Assembly: GCA_903891755.1 (NCBI GenBank)
Contig: CAITFY010000072.1
Coordinates: 1 to 43,569, forward strand
Direction: 5' to 3'
Length of the DNA: 43,569 nucleotides
DNA from: an uncultured Actinomycetes bacterium
GTDB taxonomy: Bacteria > Actinomycetota > Actinomycetes > Nanopelagicales > Nanopelagicaceae
Shown: positions 15,675-24,165 of the stretch, one piece after another
Layout: every line of letters starts with the position of its first letter
Numbering within the stretch: position 1 is the first letter of the stretch
Translations under genes and position numbers: made by a program
Notes under the pieces: generated by a model
The model's database searches: none
What the model was told of the DNA's origin: nothing
What the model saw: only the letters and a program-made list of their open reading frames with translations

Positions 15675-17404
15675 TATGCCCATTTAGCAACGATAGTGAT
15701 ATCGCCACTTGGGGTAAATGGTGAGGTTATTGGGGTTCCATTGACATCACCATTTGCCCAAGAGAGCGTTAAGGCTCCGTTGGTAAGAGTTGGCAATGTA
15801 ACTGCAGATCCCTGGGCGACCACCATTGAGGTGATATCTGGGCTTGCCAGGTTATTTGTTCCACCGTTGGGATCGATGATAACGATCGAAGAGGTTGAAG
15901 CAGCCGGGATAACCGAGAAGGCGAAGGTCACTTGCGGAGCGGCAAAATATGGTGCTGCTCCAGCTTGATCTGCGTGGATAGTGCAGGTACCAGCAGCGAG
16001 AGCGTGAACTTCAGTAACAGAAGCAACGGTAACAAGTGAGCAAATTGTGCTACTTGTCGTGTCAACCGTATAGGTGACAGGCAGTGAGCTGGATGCTGCA
16101 GCCTGCAGAGCCTGATTAAATCCACCAACACGCATGTGAACAGGGTTGATGTATGAAATCTGCTGATTGATGCCAGCAATAACGGTGAGCGTGAAGTGTG
16201 CGGTAGAACTTCCCGATGCGTTCGTAGCTGTCAATGTATAGGAAGTATTTGCTTGAGCGTTTGTAGGTGCTCCACTCAAAATACCTGTTGTTACATTGAA
16301 TGTGGTCCCCGCAGGTGCAGCAGGGGAGAGAGCGTAACTCGTTACTGCGTCACCGGTATTCTTGATGACGTATCCAGGGATAGCCTCTAACTGATTTACT
16401 GAAATCGCTGAGGTGGAAAGCGTAATTGCAGGAGCTTTCAGAGTGACAGTAATTACGCCACCGGTTCCACCGGTTCCACCGGTTCCATACGAACTTGGCG
16501 GCGGTGGTGGTGGTGGAGAATAAACAGCGTCGGCGGCAAGCACTGTGATATCACCCGATGTGGTTGACCCGTTTGGATAGTCATTCCGAGTGGTTGTAAC
16601 GGTCACGGAAGTCTTGACGCTTGCAGCCAACTTTGTAACTGTGATCTGCCCCGTACTTGAAATAAAGACAGTTCCACCTGCTACATCTTTAGCAGTCCAT
16701 GTAAATGCTGAATCGTAATTAGCAATCTGGACGATGTAGCCATCTTTCGTAGGTGTGATAGTTCCTAAAGTTGGAACCAGCGCAACTGCAGGTGCCGTGG
16801 TTGTAGGAGTAATTGTTGGGGGAGTGACAACAGGTGTTGGAGTAGGAACCGGTACTGGGATGAGTGGAGCAGTGGGCGTTGGTGGTACGAATGGACGCGC
16901 GATTGTTCCGACGGTAGCTAGCTTCAAAAGTTTTGCAGAGAAGAGGACAGATGCTTTGCCCTTGACGGTTACAAAGATAGTCGCGGTCTTAGCGATGGTG
17001 CTCTTGAATGAGAAGGCGAATGTTCCAACCTTGTCAGCGGTGTAAGTGCCGATTGCGGTTTGAGCGGCCTTTGCGTTCTTCAAGAGAGAAAGTCCAAGCA
17101 CTGCCTTTAGCTTCGCGAACTTTGGTCCCGCAGCAAGGGTGTATTGCACCTTTGGGGCTGGCTTTGTTGCTACCACTGGCTTTGTTGTTGACTGAACTTT
17201 GGGGGTTGCAGCCTTGGGTGCTGTCACCTTTGGCGCAGCTGCTGGCTTTGTTTGTGGCATAACCATTCCCGCTGGCATTGGGGTTTGCGTTGGCGTCGCC
17301 GCATTAGCAGATTGCCCAAGGAAGCCAGTTACTGAAATCAATGCCCCGGAAAGGGCGATAGCGAGTATCGCCTTTCCTTGCGCTGTCTTCGAATTGATAT
17401 TCAT
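15674..17404 (-). CDS. Secreted surface protein with Ig-like and InlB-type repeats
   Basis: From ATG 17404 (AGAGGA just upstream) the protein has 576 residues. Order: signal peptide (about 1-36), Pro/Lys/Thr-rich linker, a beta domain, a second Pro-rich linker, Ig-like domains, including a putative-Ig (He_PIG) module near 335-410 with SYALSPAAPAGTTFNVTTG and TGILSGAPT, a further Ig-like unit, and a C-terminal Listeria-Bacteroides repeat-like unit starting IIDPNGGTNN and ending in the typical 'I..KWA'. A polyproline stretch PPPPPPPSS lies near residue 300. Probably an extracellular binding or scaffold protein of the oxidase operon; ligand unknown. The frame extends upstream to 17497 but without signal-peptide logic. 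Confidence 0.87.
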   Translation of the reverse strand: MNINSKTAQGKAILAIALSGALISVTGFLGQSANAATPTQTPMPAGMVMPQTKPAAAPKVTAPKAATPKVQSTTKPVVATKPAPKVQYTLAAGPKFAKLKAVLGLSLLKNAKAAQTAIGTYTADKVGTFAFSFKSTIAKTATIFVTVKGKASVLFSAKLLKLATVGTIARPFVPPTPTAPLIPVPVPTPTPVVTPPTITPTTTAPAVALVPTLGTITPTKDGYIVQIANYDSAFTWTAKDVAGGTVFISSTGQITVTKLAASVKTSVTVTTTRNDYPNGSTTSGDITVLAADAVYSPPPPPPPSSYGTGGTGGTGGVITVTLKAPAITLSTSAISVNQLEAIPGYVIKNTGDAVTSYALSPAAPAGTTFNVTTGILSGAPTNAQANTSYTLTATNASGSSTAHFTLTVIAGINQQISYINPVHMRVGGFNQALQAAASSSLPVTYTVDTTSSTICSLVTVASVTEVHALAAGTCTIHADQAGAAPYFAAPQVTFAFSVIPAASTSSIVIIDPNGGTNNLASPDITSMVVAQGSAVTLPTLTNGALTLSWANGDVNGTPITSPFTPSGDITIVAKWA

Positions 17405-17417
17405 GTTCCTCTGCTTC

Positions 17418-20400
17418 CTATGGGATCTGTACATATACGACGTTGGATGGGTCAGACAAGATGTCAGCTGACGGGAATTGACCCATGTTTTTGACACCGA
17501 TGGTGTCCACAGCTAGGACTCTGTATTGATAATGAACACCTGAGGTGAGAGGAGGGGTATCAGTGAATGTCCACGGTTCTCCCGTGCTCAAACCATAATC
17601 ATCTACGGTTTGGTGCACGTTGTTCCATTTAGGTGCATGGTCATTCAGTTGCTGAACTGGAACCCACGGATCATTTACAGATACGCGACGTTGCAAGATA
17701 AATCCGGTTTCATTCATTGAGTTATCAACGAAGGAGACATTCACGTGAGCTGCAACTGCACCTACTGCTGCCACATATGTTGTGTCAGCGGTTTGTAGAG
17801 CTGTTGGAGATTTCATTGCTACGCCAACTGGAATCTGACGCATGAAGTCATTCTCTTCGTGTCCAAGGAGGTGGCAGTGGAACATATATTCCCAGCCGTA
17901 GTTAACCAATTGGTTGTAGTTAACACTCGTAGCATTGGTTGGATCGTAGTTCGCCATATTCATATCTTGGGAAGTTATTGCAACACCGTTGATATCGAAT
18001 AGCGCAGTCTGTGGATCGCTTGGACGAATGCTATTTGGAAGCTGCCAAGGAACGATTGGAACGATTGGCTTAATCGCTACATACACGATGGTCAATTGAT
18101 CCATCTGGACTGTATCGCGCCATCCCAAGTCATAGGCTGGAAGTGGCTGATTGATACCGTCCCAACCAGTAATTGCAACGATCTGCACGTTAAACATATG
18201 GAAGTGGATGAAGTGAGTATCCACGCCGTTATGTGTAAAGCGCCAGATCTGTGTTCCATCTGGAAGTGAATCGACAGGTTTACCACCGTTTGCAACCAAT
18301 TCATTTGCTGAGTTGGTGTTGATGATCTCTGTCGGATAGTCAACGCTCGACCAAGGCAGAGTGGTCTGATTTACAAAGTTTGTCACAGAAAGTTCAGATG
18401 ACATCGTTGCATTCATACGCCCGTACATATTGTCGAAGAGTTCTTGAATTCCAGTTTCATGGAAGGTCACTGAAACTTGTTGCGAACTCAAGATGGCAGT
18501 TGCAGATGTTGTATCCGTATAGCCATCTGGATAGAGCAGCTCGACAGTAGGGGCTGAGAGGTAACCAGAGCCAGGGTTTGTCACGTTGAGAGATGTGACT
18601 TGTCCAGCGCCAAGGGTAACCGCAGCCGTTGTGTTGTCAGACAAATTAGCTATGTAGGGAGTCCCGGTGACATAGCCTGCGCCTGGATCAACAACAGTAA
18701 ATTGCAACGAACCGACGCTCATCACCGCTGTAGCAGTCGCCGCTGTGCCTGTGGTTGGTGCGTCAATTGTGAAGACTGGTGTTGAGGTGTATCCCAATCC
18801 AGTGCCTGCCGCAATTGTGATAGAGGAAACTGAGGTAGGGGTCATTGAAGCCGTTGCAACCGCAGTCGAAGCGATGTTAAAGCTGATCAGTGGGGTGCTC
18901 GTGAAGTCACTCACCGTATTAGTCTTTGTGATGCTCGCAATTGAGGTAGGAGCAAGGACTGGATCTAGTTGTGCACCGCCAGTTCCTGAGATCGCGATAA
19001 CTGGGTCAGCTGTAAAGCTGCCAAGGTTGGCGGGATCAAGGGTCACTCCAGCAATAGGACCCGGGGTGAGTTGGGCAGTTGCGACAGGAGAAGTAGTACA
19101 AGTCATTCCAACCGGAGTAATGGAAACCGTTGGTGCCGACGTGTAATTAGTTCCGCCGTAGACAACTCCAATTGATTGGAGTGAGGCGTTCGCACCAGAG
19201 ACATGGGCATTACCCATAGCAAATGCTTGGGAAGCAACTACTGCTCCGCCGGTGCGGCCACCCGTCAGCGTCACTGCAAAGTAAGCAAGGGCAGGGTCGT
19301 AAGCGGCGCCCGTAACTGTACAAACACCTGGGTTTGTAACGGTCACAGATTGGACGGAGGTCGATAGGAAGGCAGTAGCGAAAGCATTGCCAGTCGCGCT
19401 TCCTGAAATAGTAATGGTAGGTGCGCTGGTATAGAGACCACCATTGAGAACATTGATGCCAAGAAGCGGTGTTGGGCTCAAGACCGCAACTGCGTTTTGG
19501 ACATCATTATTCACAGTAATGCCAGCAACAGTTACCAACGGAGTCTTCGTGAAAGTTCCGCCGTTATAGATGTTAATTGAGGCGATGCTGGTTGGGCTAA
19601 GTTCCGCAGTAGCTACCGCTGGAACTGTCGCTGCACCACTTACAGTTACGTTTGGAGTCGTGGTGTAACCACTATTGGTGGAGACGGTGACGGTGGAGAT
19701 GTTATTCGCACCAGCCATCTCACTTTGAACAACTGCGGTACGGGCATTTGGACCCGCCGGTGCGGGAGTAATCGAATTTACGGTCGGAGCAGTGGTGTAT
19801 GCGCTTGGGTTAGAAACCGAAACGCTTCCCACGGTATCTGGGGGAGAAATTGTGGCCACGGCTCTGGCGCCGTTTCCATTTCCACCATCCCCTTCAGTAC
19901 CCGTCGCAACATTTATCTGGTCGCCGATGAGAACCTGGGGAGTAGTAGTCTCGAGAGGATTTAACTTTGTTGGGTCAATCGCAATCGCTGCCACACCGGT
20001 TGAAGTTACTGCGAGTGAGGTATCACCAAGTGCTGGATAAAGATTGTCCTTAGTGTTCGTACCCAGGGCTGGGTTATATGCAACCTGAGCGACTACAGGT
20101 GCATCTTGCGATGCCTTGTAATAAGTATGAATTGCATCTGTTAGGGCTGTGGTAACCGTCTGGGTTCCTGGTTGGAAGATTGAAGTTCCTGCTGTACCAG
20201 CGAGATCCCGGTCAACTTGAATCTGCATGATTGTGCGTGTGTTAGGCGCATAACCAGGGATGGTTGCAGGAGCTCCACCGGAAACTGTTTGATCCCAGTC
20301 ACCTGTGAAGTAGTCGAAACGAGGATCCCAACCAGGGAATGGGGCAGGAGCATCGTTGTAGAGGATCAGCGTTGAACCTGCTGGAACATTGGTGAGGTCA

Positions 20401-22901
20401 ACAAGTACATCAGCGCGCTGTGCAGGTCCGAGGATAAGAGCATGCTCCTTGACGTTGGTATTTGTGATGCTCTGAAGGCTGAATTCGAAACCAATTGGGT
20501 TGGCAGGCAATACAGCTGCGTCAGGAAGGATTCCGCCCTCTGATGAGAGCATGACCATTGCAGGGCCAGCCGTACGCATATCTGGTACCAGACCTGAGTA
20601 GTGGTTTTGCAATTGATCAGGGAATACCAAGCCTTGTGTAGCCGGAGTATTTGGAACCGCAGGAACCATTGAAACTTCACCGGCATCGCCACATGCTGGA
20701 GTGGTGTCGGTAGCAGCGTTAGTCCATAGCACTCCGGAGCAGTGCGTGCCATATGTATTTGAATTATCAGATTTTGCGTAATACAAACTGAGGTTCAAAG
20801 AGCGGTCGTTGCTGCCATTGAGAAGGTGTAAGAGATAAACCTTGCGAGCAGCGTGCATTACTGGGTAGGAGACACCATTTACGGTCATTGAGTCCAAGAA
20901 CGCTTCTGGAACTTGTGAAACATTCGGAACGCCAGGGTTCATAGTGTTTTGAGGGACCGGACAGGTTTGAGTATTGAGTTTTCCGCCGACGCAGAGTGGA
21001 TTTGCAACCGGTGGATACATCTCGCTATTTACAGCTGGCCAGAACCATGGGCCGTAATCCCATCGACCTACAGGCGATGCGCCTGGGGAGGTACTGTTTA
21101 CAGGGGTGAGGCCAGGATTTTGGTTTGGCTGATACACGTGTGGGAACCAGAGGCTGCCCATCGATCCCCAAGCCGCGGTGTTCCAGGTTGGATCTTGCAG
21201 CTTCAACTGTGAAGTTGCGGGAACAAAGGTCTTATCTTGAATGACGAGAGTCTTTTCTTGAGCGGTCGCAGTGTTTGGAGCTGAAGCGCTACGAACACCT
21301 GCGGCAACGAGCATCTGTCCTTCTTGCGTGTCATTGAGCAAGTAGCCAGCTACCAAACCTGAGTACACATTGAGGCGCGTGATTCCATCCGAGTGATCGT
21401 GGTAGAACATCAGGCGAGCTGTGTCTTGGTTTGTGTAGTAAAAGGTCATGCGGCCATTACCAGGATTTGTTGATGGATAAGTTGCTGCAGTCTGAAGATC
21501 TTGTTGGAATCCAGTTGGGATGGTGTTTGAATCTCCACCTTTGTAAGTAGTAGGTGCTGCCTTAGAGGTGTAGCAATGGATGTAGCCATAGCAAGAATTG
21601 ATTACAGAACCATCAGCGGCGTACCACATATCAGGTACATAACGTGTGCTCACACCAGCTGGATATTGCTCACTCGATGTGGCAGGTGAAACCCATTGAT
21701 CCATTGTTCCATCGCTGATCCAAGGAGTTACGCCGCCATGTAAATGGATGGTGGCGCGGTTGGTTGAGTAGTAGCCGCCATTTGGTCCGCTACCTGCACC
21801 CATCACTGAAGAATCAACTGGGAGGAATAGGTCTCCGCCGCACGTATTTGCATTGGGACCCGTAAGTTTTGTTCCGCCAGCGACAGTACAAGGCTGCGTG
21901 CCAGATGGAAGGTAGTTATCAAAAGTTACTCGTACTGGAACGCCCTTATTTGCAACGATCGTAGGTCCGAGGTAGCTAAAAGGAGCTTGGGCGTTAACGA
22001 CGGTCTTTGCAGAATCAGTGAAATTCGTTGCAATAAAGCAGACATTTTGTCCGGCGCCATTAGCAATGAAAGCCCCGCTTGGGTATTTCCAGTTGACTTC
22101 GCCAGTTGGGCAAGTGCCAGCGTTCGCGCTATCTACTTGTGCGTAGAGATTGACGGTTGTGTAACCGAGATCGCTACTGAACTGCCACTTAGTACGAAGT
22201 GATGCAATTTCATAGGTATCTGAAGCTGGAATGTAATTGGGATCTCCAACGGTCTTGACCGCAGGTGCGGGGGTTGCTGTAGCAATCGCTAAATCAGGAA
22301 GGTCGGTTGTGAACTTACGCAACCCACGTGCCGTTCCGTAACCTGTGCCTGGGTTTGCCACTCCGATGGAAGTAATACCACCGGTCGTTGAATCGATAAC
22401 GATTGGTCCGCCTTGTGCACCGACTCCGCCGCCGCCAATGACAGAAACTTTGGTGTTGCCTGCATGGTAACCGGAGCCAGGGTTGACCATGTCAAACTGC
22501 TTAATCTTTCCAGCATTTCCGCTTGGATCGCCAGCTGGGTAGTACTCGGCGATGAATAGAGCGCCGACGCCATCACCTTGAATCACAACAGAAGTTGGAA
22601 GTGGGCTGTTTGCAAAGTTACCCGTTGCATATCCTGAAACAGGATCAGCGCTACCGAAGTAATCAGGGGTTGCGGTTGTTGGCGTGTATGGATCGAGTGG
22701 ACTCATCGTTAGATTCGCAGCACCTGGCTTTATTGCAGAAGGCAGCGCCGCAAGGTGTGCTGCAACTGGCTTATTGCTGGTGCTAGGGCTTGGAACTGTC
22801 GGGATCGCGTATGCGCCACCCTGAACTCCAAAGGTGGTTGCGAATACGAGAAGCGCAGCAACGTAGTTGCGTTGACGCTTTCTTTGAATGATTTTTTTCA
22901 T
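17418..22901 (-). CDS. Giant secreted multicopper oxidase with repeat insertion
   Basis: From ATG 22901 (AGGAG, 5-nt spacer) the protein has 1827 residues, three to four times the usual length. After the signal peptide (about 1-33) come two short GSGY-type repeats, then cupredoxin domains with copper motifs TIHLHGG (about 385) and MFYHDHSDG (about 499). The chain then runs through about 11 beta repeats (about 1010-1475, motif Y-T-x-x-P-x-V) and returns to the final cupredoxin with HFIHFHMFN (about 1562) and FHCHLLGHEEN (about 1674). A fibronectin type III domain ends it. All type 1, 2 and 3 copper ligand motifs are present, so it should be catalytic. Substrate may be Mn(II), Fe(II), Cu(I) or phenols; not determinable. 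Confidence 0.93.
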   Translation of the reverse strand: MKKIIQRKRQRNYVAALLVFATTFGVQGGAYAIPTVPSPSTSNKPVAAHLAALPSAIKPGAANLTMSPLDPYTPTTATPDYFGSADPVSGYATGNFANSPLPTSVVIQGDGVGALFIAEYYPAGDPSGNAGKIKQFDMVNPGSGYHAGNTKVSVIGGGGVGAQGGPIVIDSTTGGITSIGVANPGTGYGTARGLRKFTTDLPDLAIATATPAPAVKTVGDPNYIPASDTYEIASLRTKWQFSSDLGYTTVNLYAQVDSANAGTCPTGEVNWKYPSGAFIANGAGQNVCFIATNFTDSAKTVVNAQAPFSYLGPTIVANKGVPVRVTFDNYLPSGTQPCTVAGGTKLTGPNANTCGGDLFLPVDSSVMGAGSGPNGGYYSTNRATIHLHGGVTPWISDGTMDQWVSPATSSEQYPAGVSTRYVPDMWYAADGSVINSCYGYIHCYTSKAAPTTYKGGDSNTIPTGFQQDLQTAATYPSTNPGNGRMTFYYTNQDTARLMFYHDHSDGITRLNVYSGLVAGYLLNDTQEGQMLVAAGVRSASAPNTATAQEKTLVIQDKTFVPATSQLKLQDPTWNTAAWGSMGSLWFPHVYQPNQNPGLTPVNSTSPGASPVGRWDYGPWFWPAVNSEMYPPVANPLCVGGKLNTQTCPVPQNTMNPGVPNVSQVPEAFLDSMTVNGVSYPVMHAARKVYLLHLLNGSNDRSLNLSLYYAKSDNSNTYGTHCSGVLWTNAATDTTPACGDAGEVSMVPAVPNTPATQGLVFPDQLQNHYSGLVPDMRTAGPAMVMLSSEGGILPDAAVLPANPIGFEFSLQSITNTNVKEHALILGPAQRADVLVDLTNVPAGSTLILYNDAPAPFPGWDPRFDYFTGDWDQTVSGGAPATIPGYAPNTRTIMQIQVDRDLAGTAGTSIFQPGTQTVTTALTDAIHTYYKASQDAPVVAQVAYNPALGTNTKDNLYPALGDTSLAVTSTGVAAIAIDPTKLNPLETTTPQVLIGDQINVATGTEGDGGNGNGARAVATISPPDTVGSVSVSNPSAYTTAPTVNSITPAPAGPNARTAVVQSEMAGANNISTVTVSTNSGYTTTPNVTVSGAATVPAVATAELSPTSIASINIYNGGTFTKTPLVTVAGITVNNDVQNAVAVLSPTPLLGINVLNGGLYTSAPTITISGSATGNAFATAFLSTSVQSVTVTNPGVCTVTGAAYDPALAYFAVTLTGGRTGGAVVASQAFAMGNAHVSGANASLQSIGVVYGGTNYTSAPTVSITPVGMTCTTSPVATAQLTPGPIAGVTLDPANLGSFTADPVIAISGTGGAQLDPVLAPTSIASITKTNTVSDFTSTPLISFNIASTAVATASMTPTSVSSITIAAGTGLGYTSTPVFTIDAPTTGTAATATAVMSVGSLQFTVVDPGAGYVTGTPYIANLSDNTTAAVTLGAGQVTSLNVTNPGSGYLSAPTVELLYPDGYTDTTSATAILSSQQVSVTFHETGIQELFDNMYGRMNATMSSELSVTNFVNQTTLPWSSVDYPTEIINTNSANELVANGGKPVDSLPDGTQIWRFTHNGVDTHFIHFHMFNVQIVAITGWDGINQPLPAYDLGWRDTVQMDQLTIVYVAIKPIVPIVPWQLPNSIRPSDPQTALFDINGVAITSQDMNMANYDPTNATSVNYNQLVNYGWEYMFHCHLLGHEENDFMRQIPVGVAMKSPTALQTADTTYVAAVGAVAAHVNVSFVDNSMNETGFILQRRVSVNDPWVPVQQLNDHAPKWNNVHQTVDDYGLSTGEPWTFTDTPPLTSGVHYQYRVLAVDTIGVKNMGQFPSADILSDPSNVVYVQIP

Positions 22902-23001
22902 GGCGGCTCCTGCAGGGAAAGAAAATGAGTTACTCATGTGGAGATTTATAACTAACTCACAAGGAGTGATGTGTTCATTCGTTATTAATTTTCTCAGATA
23001 G

Positions 23002-23032
23002 TGGTCAGAGATTTTGACCATTTACTTGACCA
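23002..23032. promoter_or_regulatory. TGGTCA-N7-TGACCA dyad plus third half-site
   Basis: TGGTCA (23002-23007) and TGACCA (23015-23020) form an inverted repeat; TTGACCA recurs at 23026-23032, 12 bp after the TTGACCA at 23014. The array lies about 100 bp upstream of the oxidase start and resembles a transcription factor operator. The same half-site occurs twice before the pilus operon. Confidence 0.5.
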
Positions 23033-23203
23033 TTTCAACTCGCTCTGCGAATTGACTAAAAGTCTAGAAAAACCGGCGAATCTTCAAAATTTTTAGCGGT
23101 TTATAAGGATTTCACGCTGAATTACAAGGTTGTGATTACGCAAGATATCTAGAAAAACTTGTAATAAGTGCTCATTTAGGGTTACTCTCGGTCATATCAC
23201 AGA

Positions 23204-23232
23204 TTGTAAGTTTTCTGAGAGAAAACTACAAT
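23204..23232 (+). promoter_or_regulatory. Promoter of the LuxR-type gene with internal palindrome
   Basis: TTGTAA (23204-23209), exactly 17 bp, then TACAAT (23227-23232). The spacer is filled by AGTTTTCT-GAG-AGAAAACT (23209-23227), a perfect 8-3-8 palindrome. A protein bound there would block RNA polymerase, which suggests repression or autoregulation. Confidence 0.65.
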
Positions 23233-23255
23233 TATTAGAGAAGGAAGTAGACCAA

Positions 23256-24044
23256 ATGAGCCCTCGGGATCTCGGAGCAAATGAGATGGGTGATTCAAAC
23301 TCATTTTCGCTATCCGTTCTCAGTTTGCTTGATTGGCTAAATAGCGAACCGAGACTCGACGATATCTGTCGCGGTTTAGTTATTGCTTACCTTCATCAGT
23401 ACCAGCCTTCAAAGGCTCGCATCGTTCAATTTAATAACGACGACTCTCTCACAGTTCTCTCGGATTATGGTTACCTTTCAGCTGTTGGTCATGCTTCAAA
23501 ATCTTTAAATCCAGCACAATGGCGACAATCTACAAATGACTTTTCTAAGCTCCTTGGTTGCCAGGAGAAATTTTATTGGAACCGCAACTCCACAGCAGTT
23601 ATCGTTCCCTTCCGCCCACGAGGAATTGTCTCAGGTGCACTTTCTATTGGCTTTGATCTGCCACAAAGAAAGACAGATGAGATTGGTGCAGTTGCCGCGC
23701 AAATTGGAATGGCGATTGCGCTTTTTGTAAATCTCACCTCGAACAACCGAACTTTTTCGCAAGAACAAAAGCCAATGGCTTCGCAAGGTCAATCTGAATA
23801 TGAAAGTATGCGTGAAGCCTTCACTGGAACTGCGACGCACACCACAAAGAACAGCGGTATGACTGGTCGTCAGCTTCAAATTCTAGAGGGCATGATCGAA
23901 GGCAAGACAAACTTCGAAATCGCCAGCGAATTGGGTTACAGCGTTTCTACTGTGCGTCAAGAAACCATCAAGATTTATCAGACTCTCAATGTCACTGGAC
24001 GCCGCGCTGCTGCGCAGGAAGCGCTAAGACAAAAAATCGTATAA
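23256..24044 (+). CDS. GAF-LuxR-type transcriptional regulator
   Basis: The 262-residue protein has an N-terminal GAF-like sensor domain (about residues 20-170, with SLSVLSLLDWLNSEPRLDDI and AVIVPFRPRGIVSGALSIGF) and a C-terminal LuxR/GerE helix-turn-helix (about 198-262: MTGRQLQILEGMIEGKTN, FEIASELGYSVSTVRQETIK). No phosphoreceiver domain is present, so it probably senses a ligand or redox state directly. AAGGAAG lies 8 nt before ATG 23256. It stands between the divergent oxidase operon and the co-directional pilus operon, and is the natural candidate for binding the TTGACCA sites in front of both. A 22-bp tandem duplication covers its stop codon. Confidence 0.92.
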   Translation: MSPRDLGANEMGDSNSFSLSVLSLLDWLNSEPRLDDICRGLVIAYLHQYQPSKARIVQFNNDDSLTVLSDYGYLSAVGHASKSLNPAQWRQSTNDFSKLLGCQEKFYWNRNSTAVIVPFRPRGIVSGALSIGFDLPQRKTDEIGAVAAQIGMAIALFVNLTSNNRTFSQEQKPMASQGQSEYESMREAFTGTATHTTKNSGMTGRQLQILEGMIEGKTNFEIASELGYSVSTVRQETIKIYQTLNVTGRRAAAQEALRQKIV

Positions 24045-24078
24045 ACCTTCACTAATAATCGTATAAACCTTCACTAAT
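24035..24078 (+). repeat. Tandem 22-bp duplication across the stop codon
   Basis: Bases 24035-24056 and 24057-24078 are identical. The unit contains ATCGTATAAACC and TTCACTAAT. The first copy carries the regulator's last codons and TAA; the second copy is non-coding. It looks like a recent replication slippage or a duplicated site. Confidence 0.9.
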
Positions 24079-24094
24079 AAAGTGTTCATTTAAA

Positions 24095-24132
24095 TTGACC
24101 ACTTTGCGGTTGTAATAGCCACTGCTTGACCA
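24095..24132. promoter_or_regulatory. Two TTGACCACTT sites upstream of the pilus operon
   Basis: TTGACCACTT starts at 24095 and again at 24126, 31 bp apart (three helical turns). The second ends next to the -35 position of the promoter at 24154, as for an activator touching RNA polymerase. It is 22 bp from the -10, too far to be the -35 itself. Confidence 0.5.
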
Positions 24133-24153
24133 CTTCACATATCGATATTGCCC

Positions 24154-24159
24154 TATAAA
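24154..24159 (+). promoter_or_regulatory. -10 box TATAAA of the pilus operon, leaderless
   Basis: TATAAA, six bases, then ATG 24166. It decides the start codon against the in-frame codon at 24148, which would lie upstream of the -10. The -35 region is poor, consistent with activator dependence. Confidence 0.55.
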
Positions 24160-24165
24160 TACGGC

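Larger units (their letters stand above)
22902..23255. other. 354-bp divergent control region
   Basis: This AT-rich gap between the oxidase and regulator starts holds no gene I can support. It contains the TGGTCA/TGACCA sites, the LuxR-gene promoter with an internal palindrome, two copies of TCTAGAAAAAC (23063-23073 and 23148-23158), and two related GTG(T/C)TCATT words (22971 and 23168). A GTGTTCATT word also occurs at 24082 before the pilus operon. The oxidase transcript would have a 5' leader, since its start has a good ribosome-binding site. Confidence 0.7.

Noticed and set aside
15696..15968. Open frame on the plus strand inside the secreted repeat protein gene
   Set aside because: Shadow of a Thr/Ala/Val-rich gene on the other strand; no ribosome-binding site and no domain.
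16755..17045. Plus-strand frame rich in Gly and Val
   Set aside because: Antisense of the Pro/Thr linker of the 15674-17404 gene; low complexity explains it.
18745..19146. Plus-strand frame of 133 codons opposite the oxidase repeats
   Set aside because: Antisense of repetitive Thr/Ala/Val codons; the minus-strand frame has motifs, signal peptide and ribosome-binding site.
24126..24131. TTGACC as -35 of the pilus operon
   Set aside because: It lies 22 bp from the TATAAA box, too far; an activator site is a better reading.
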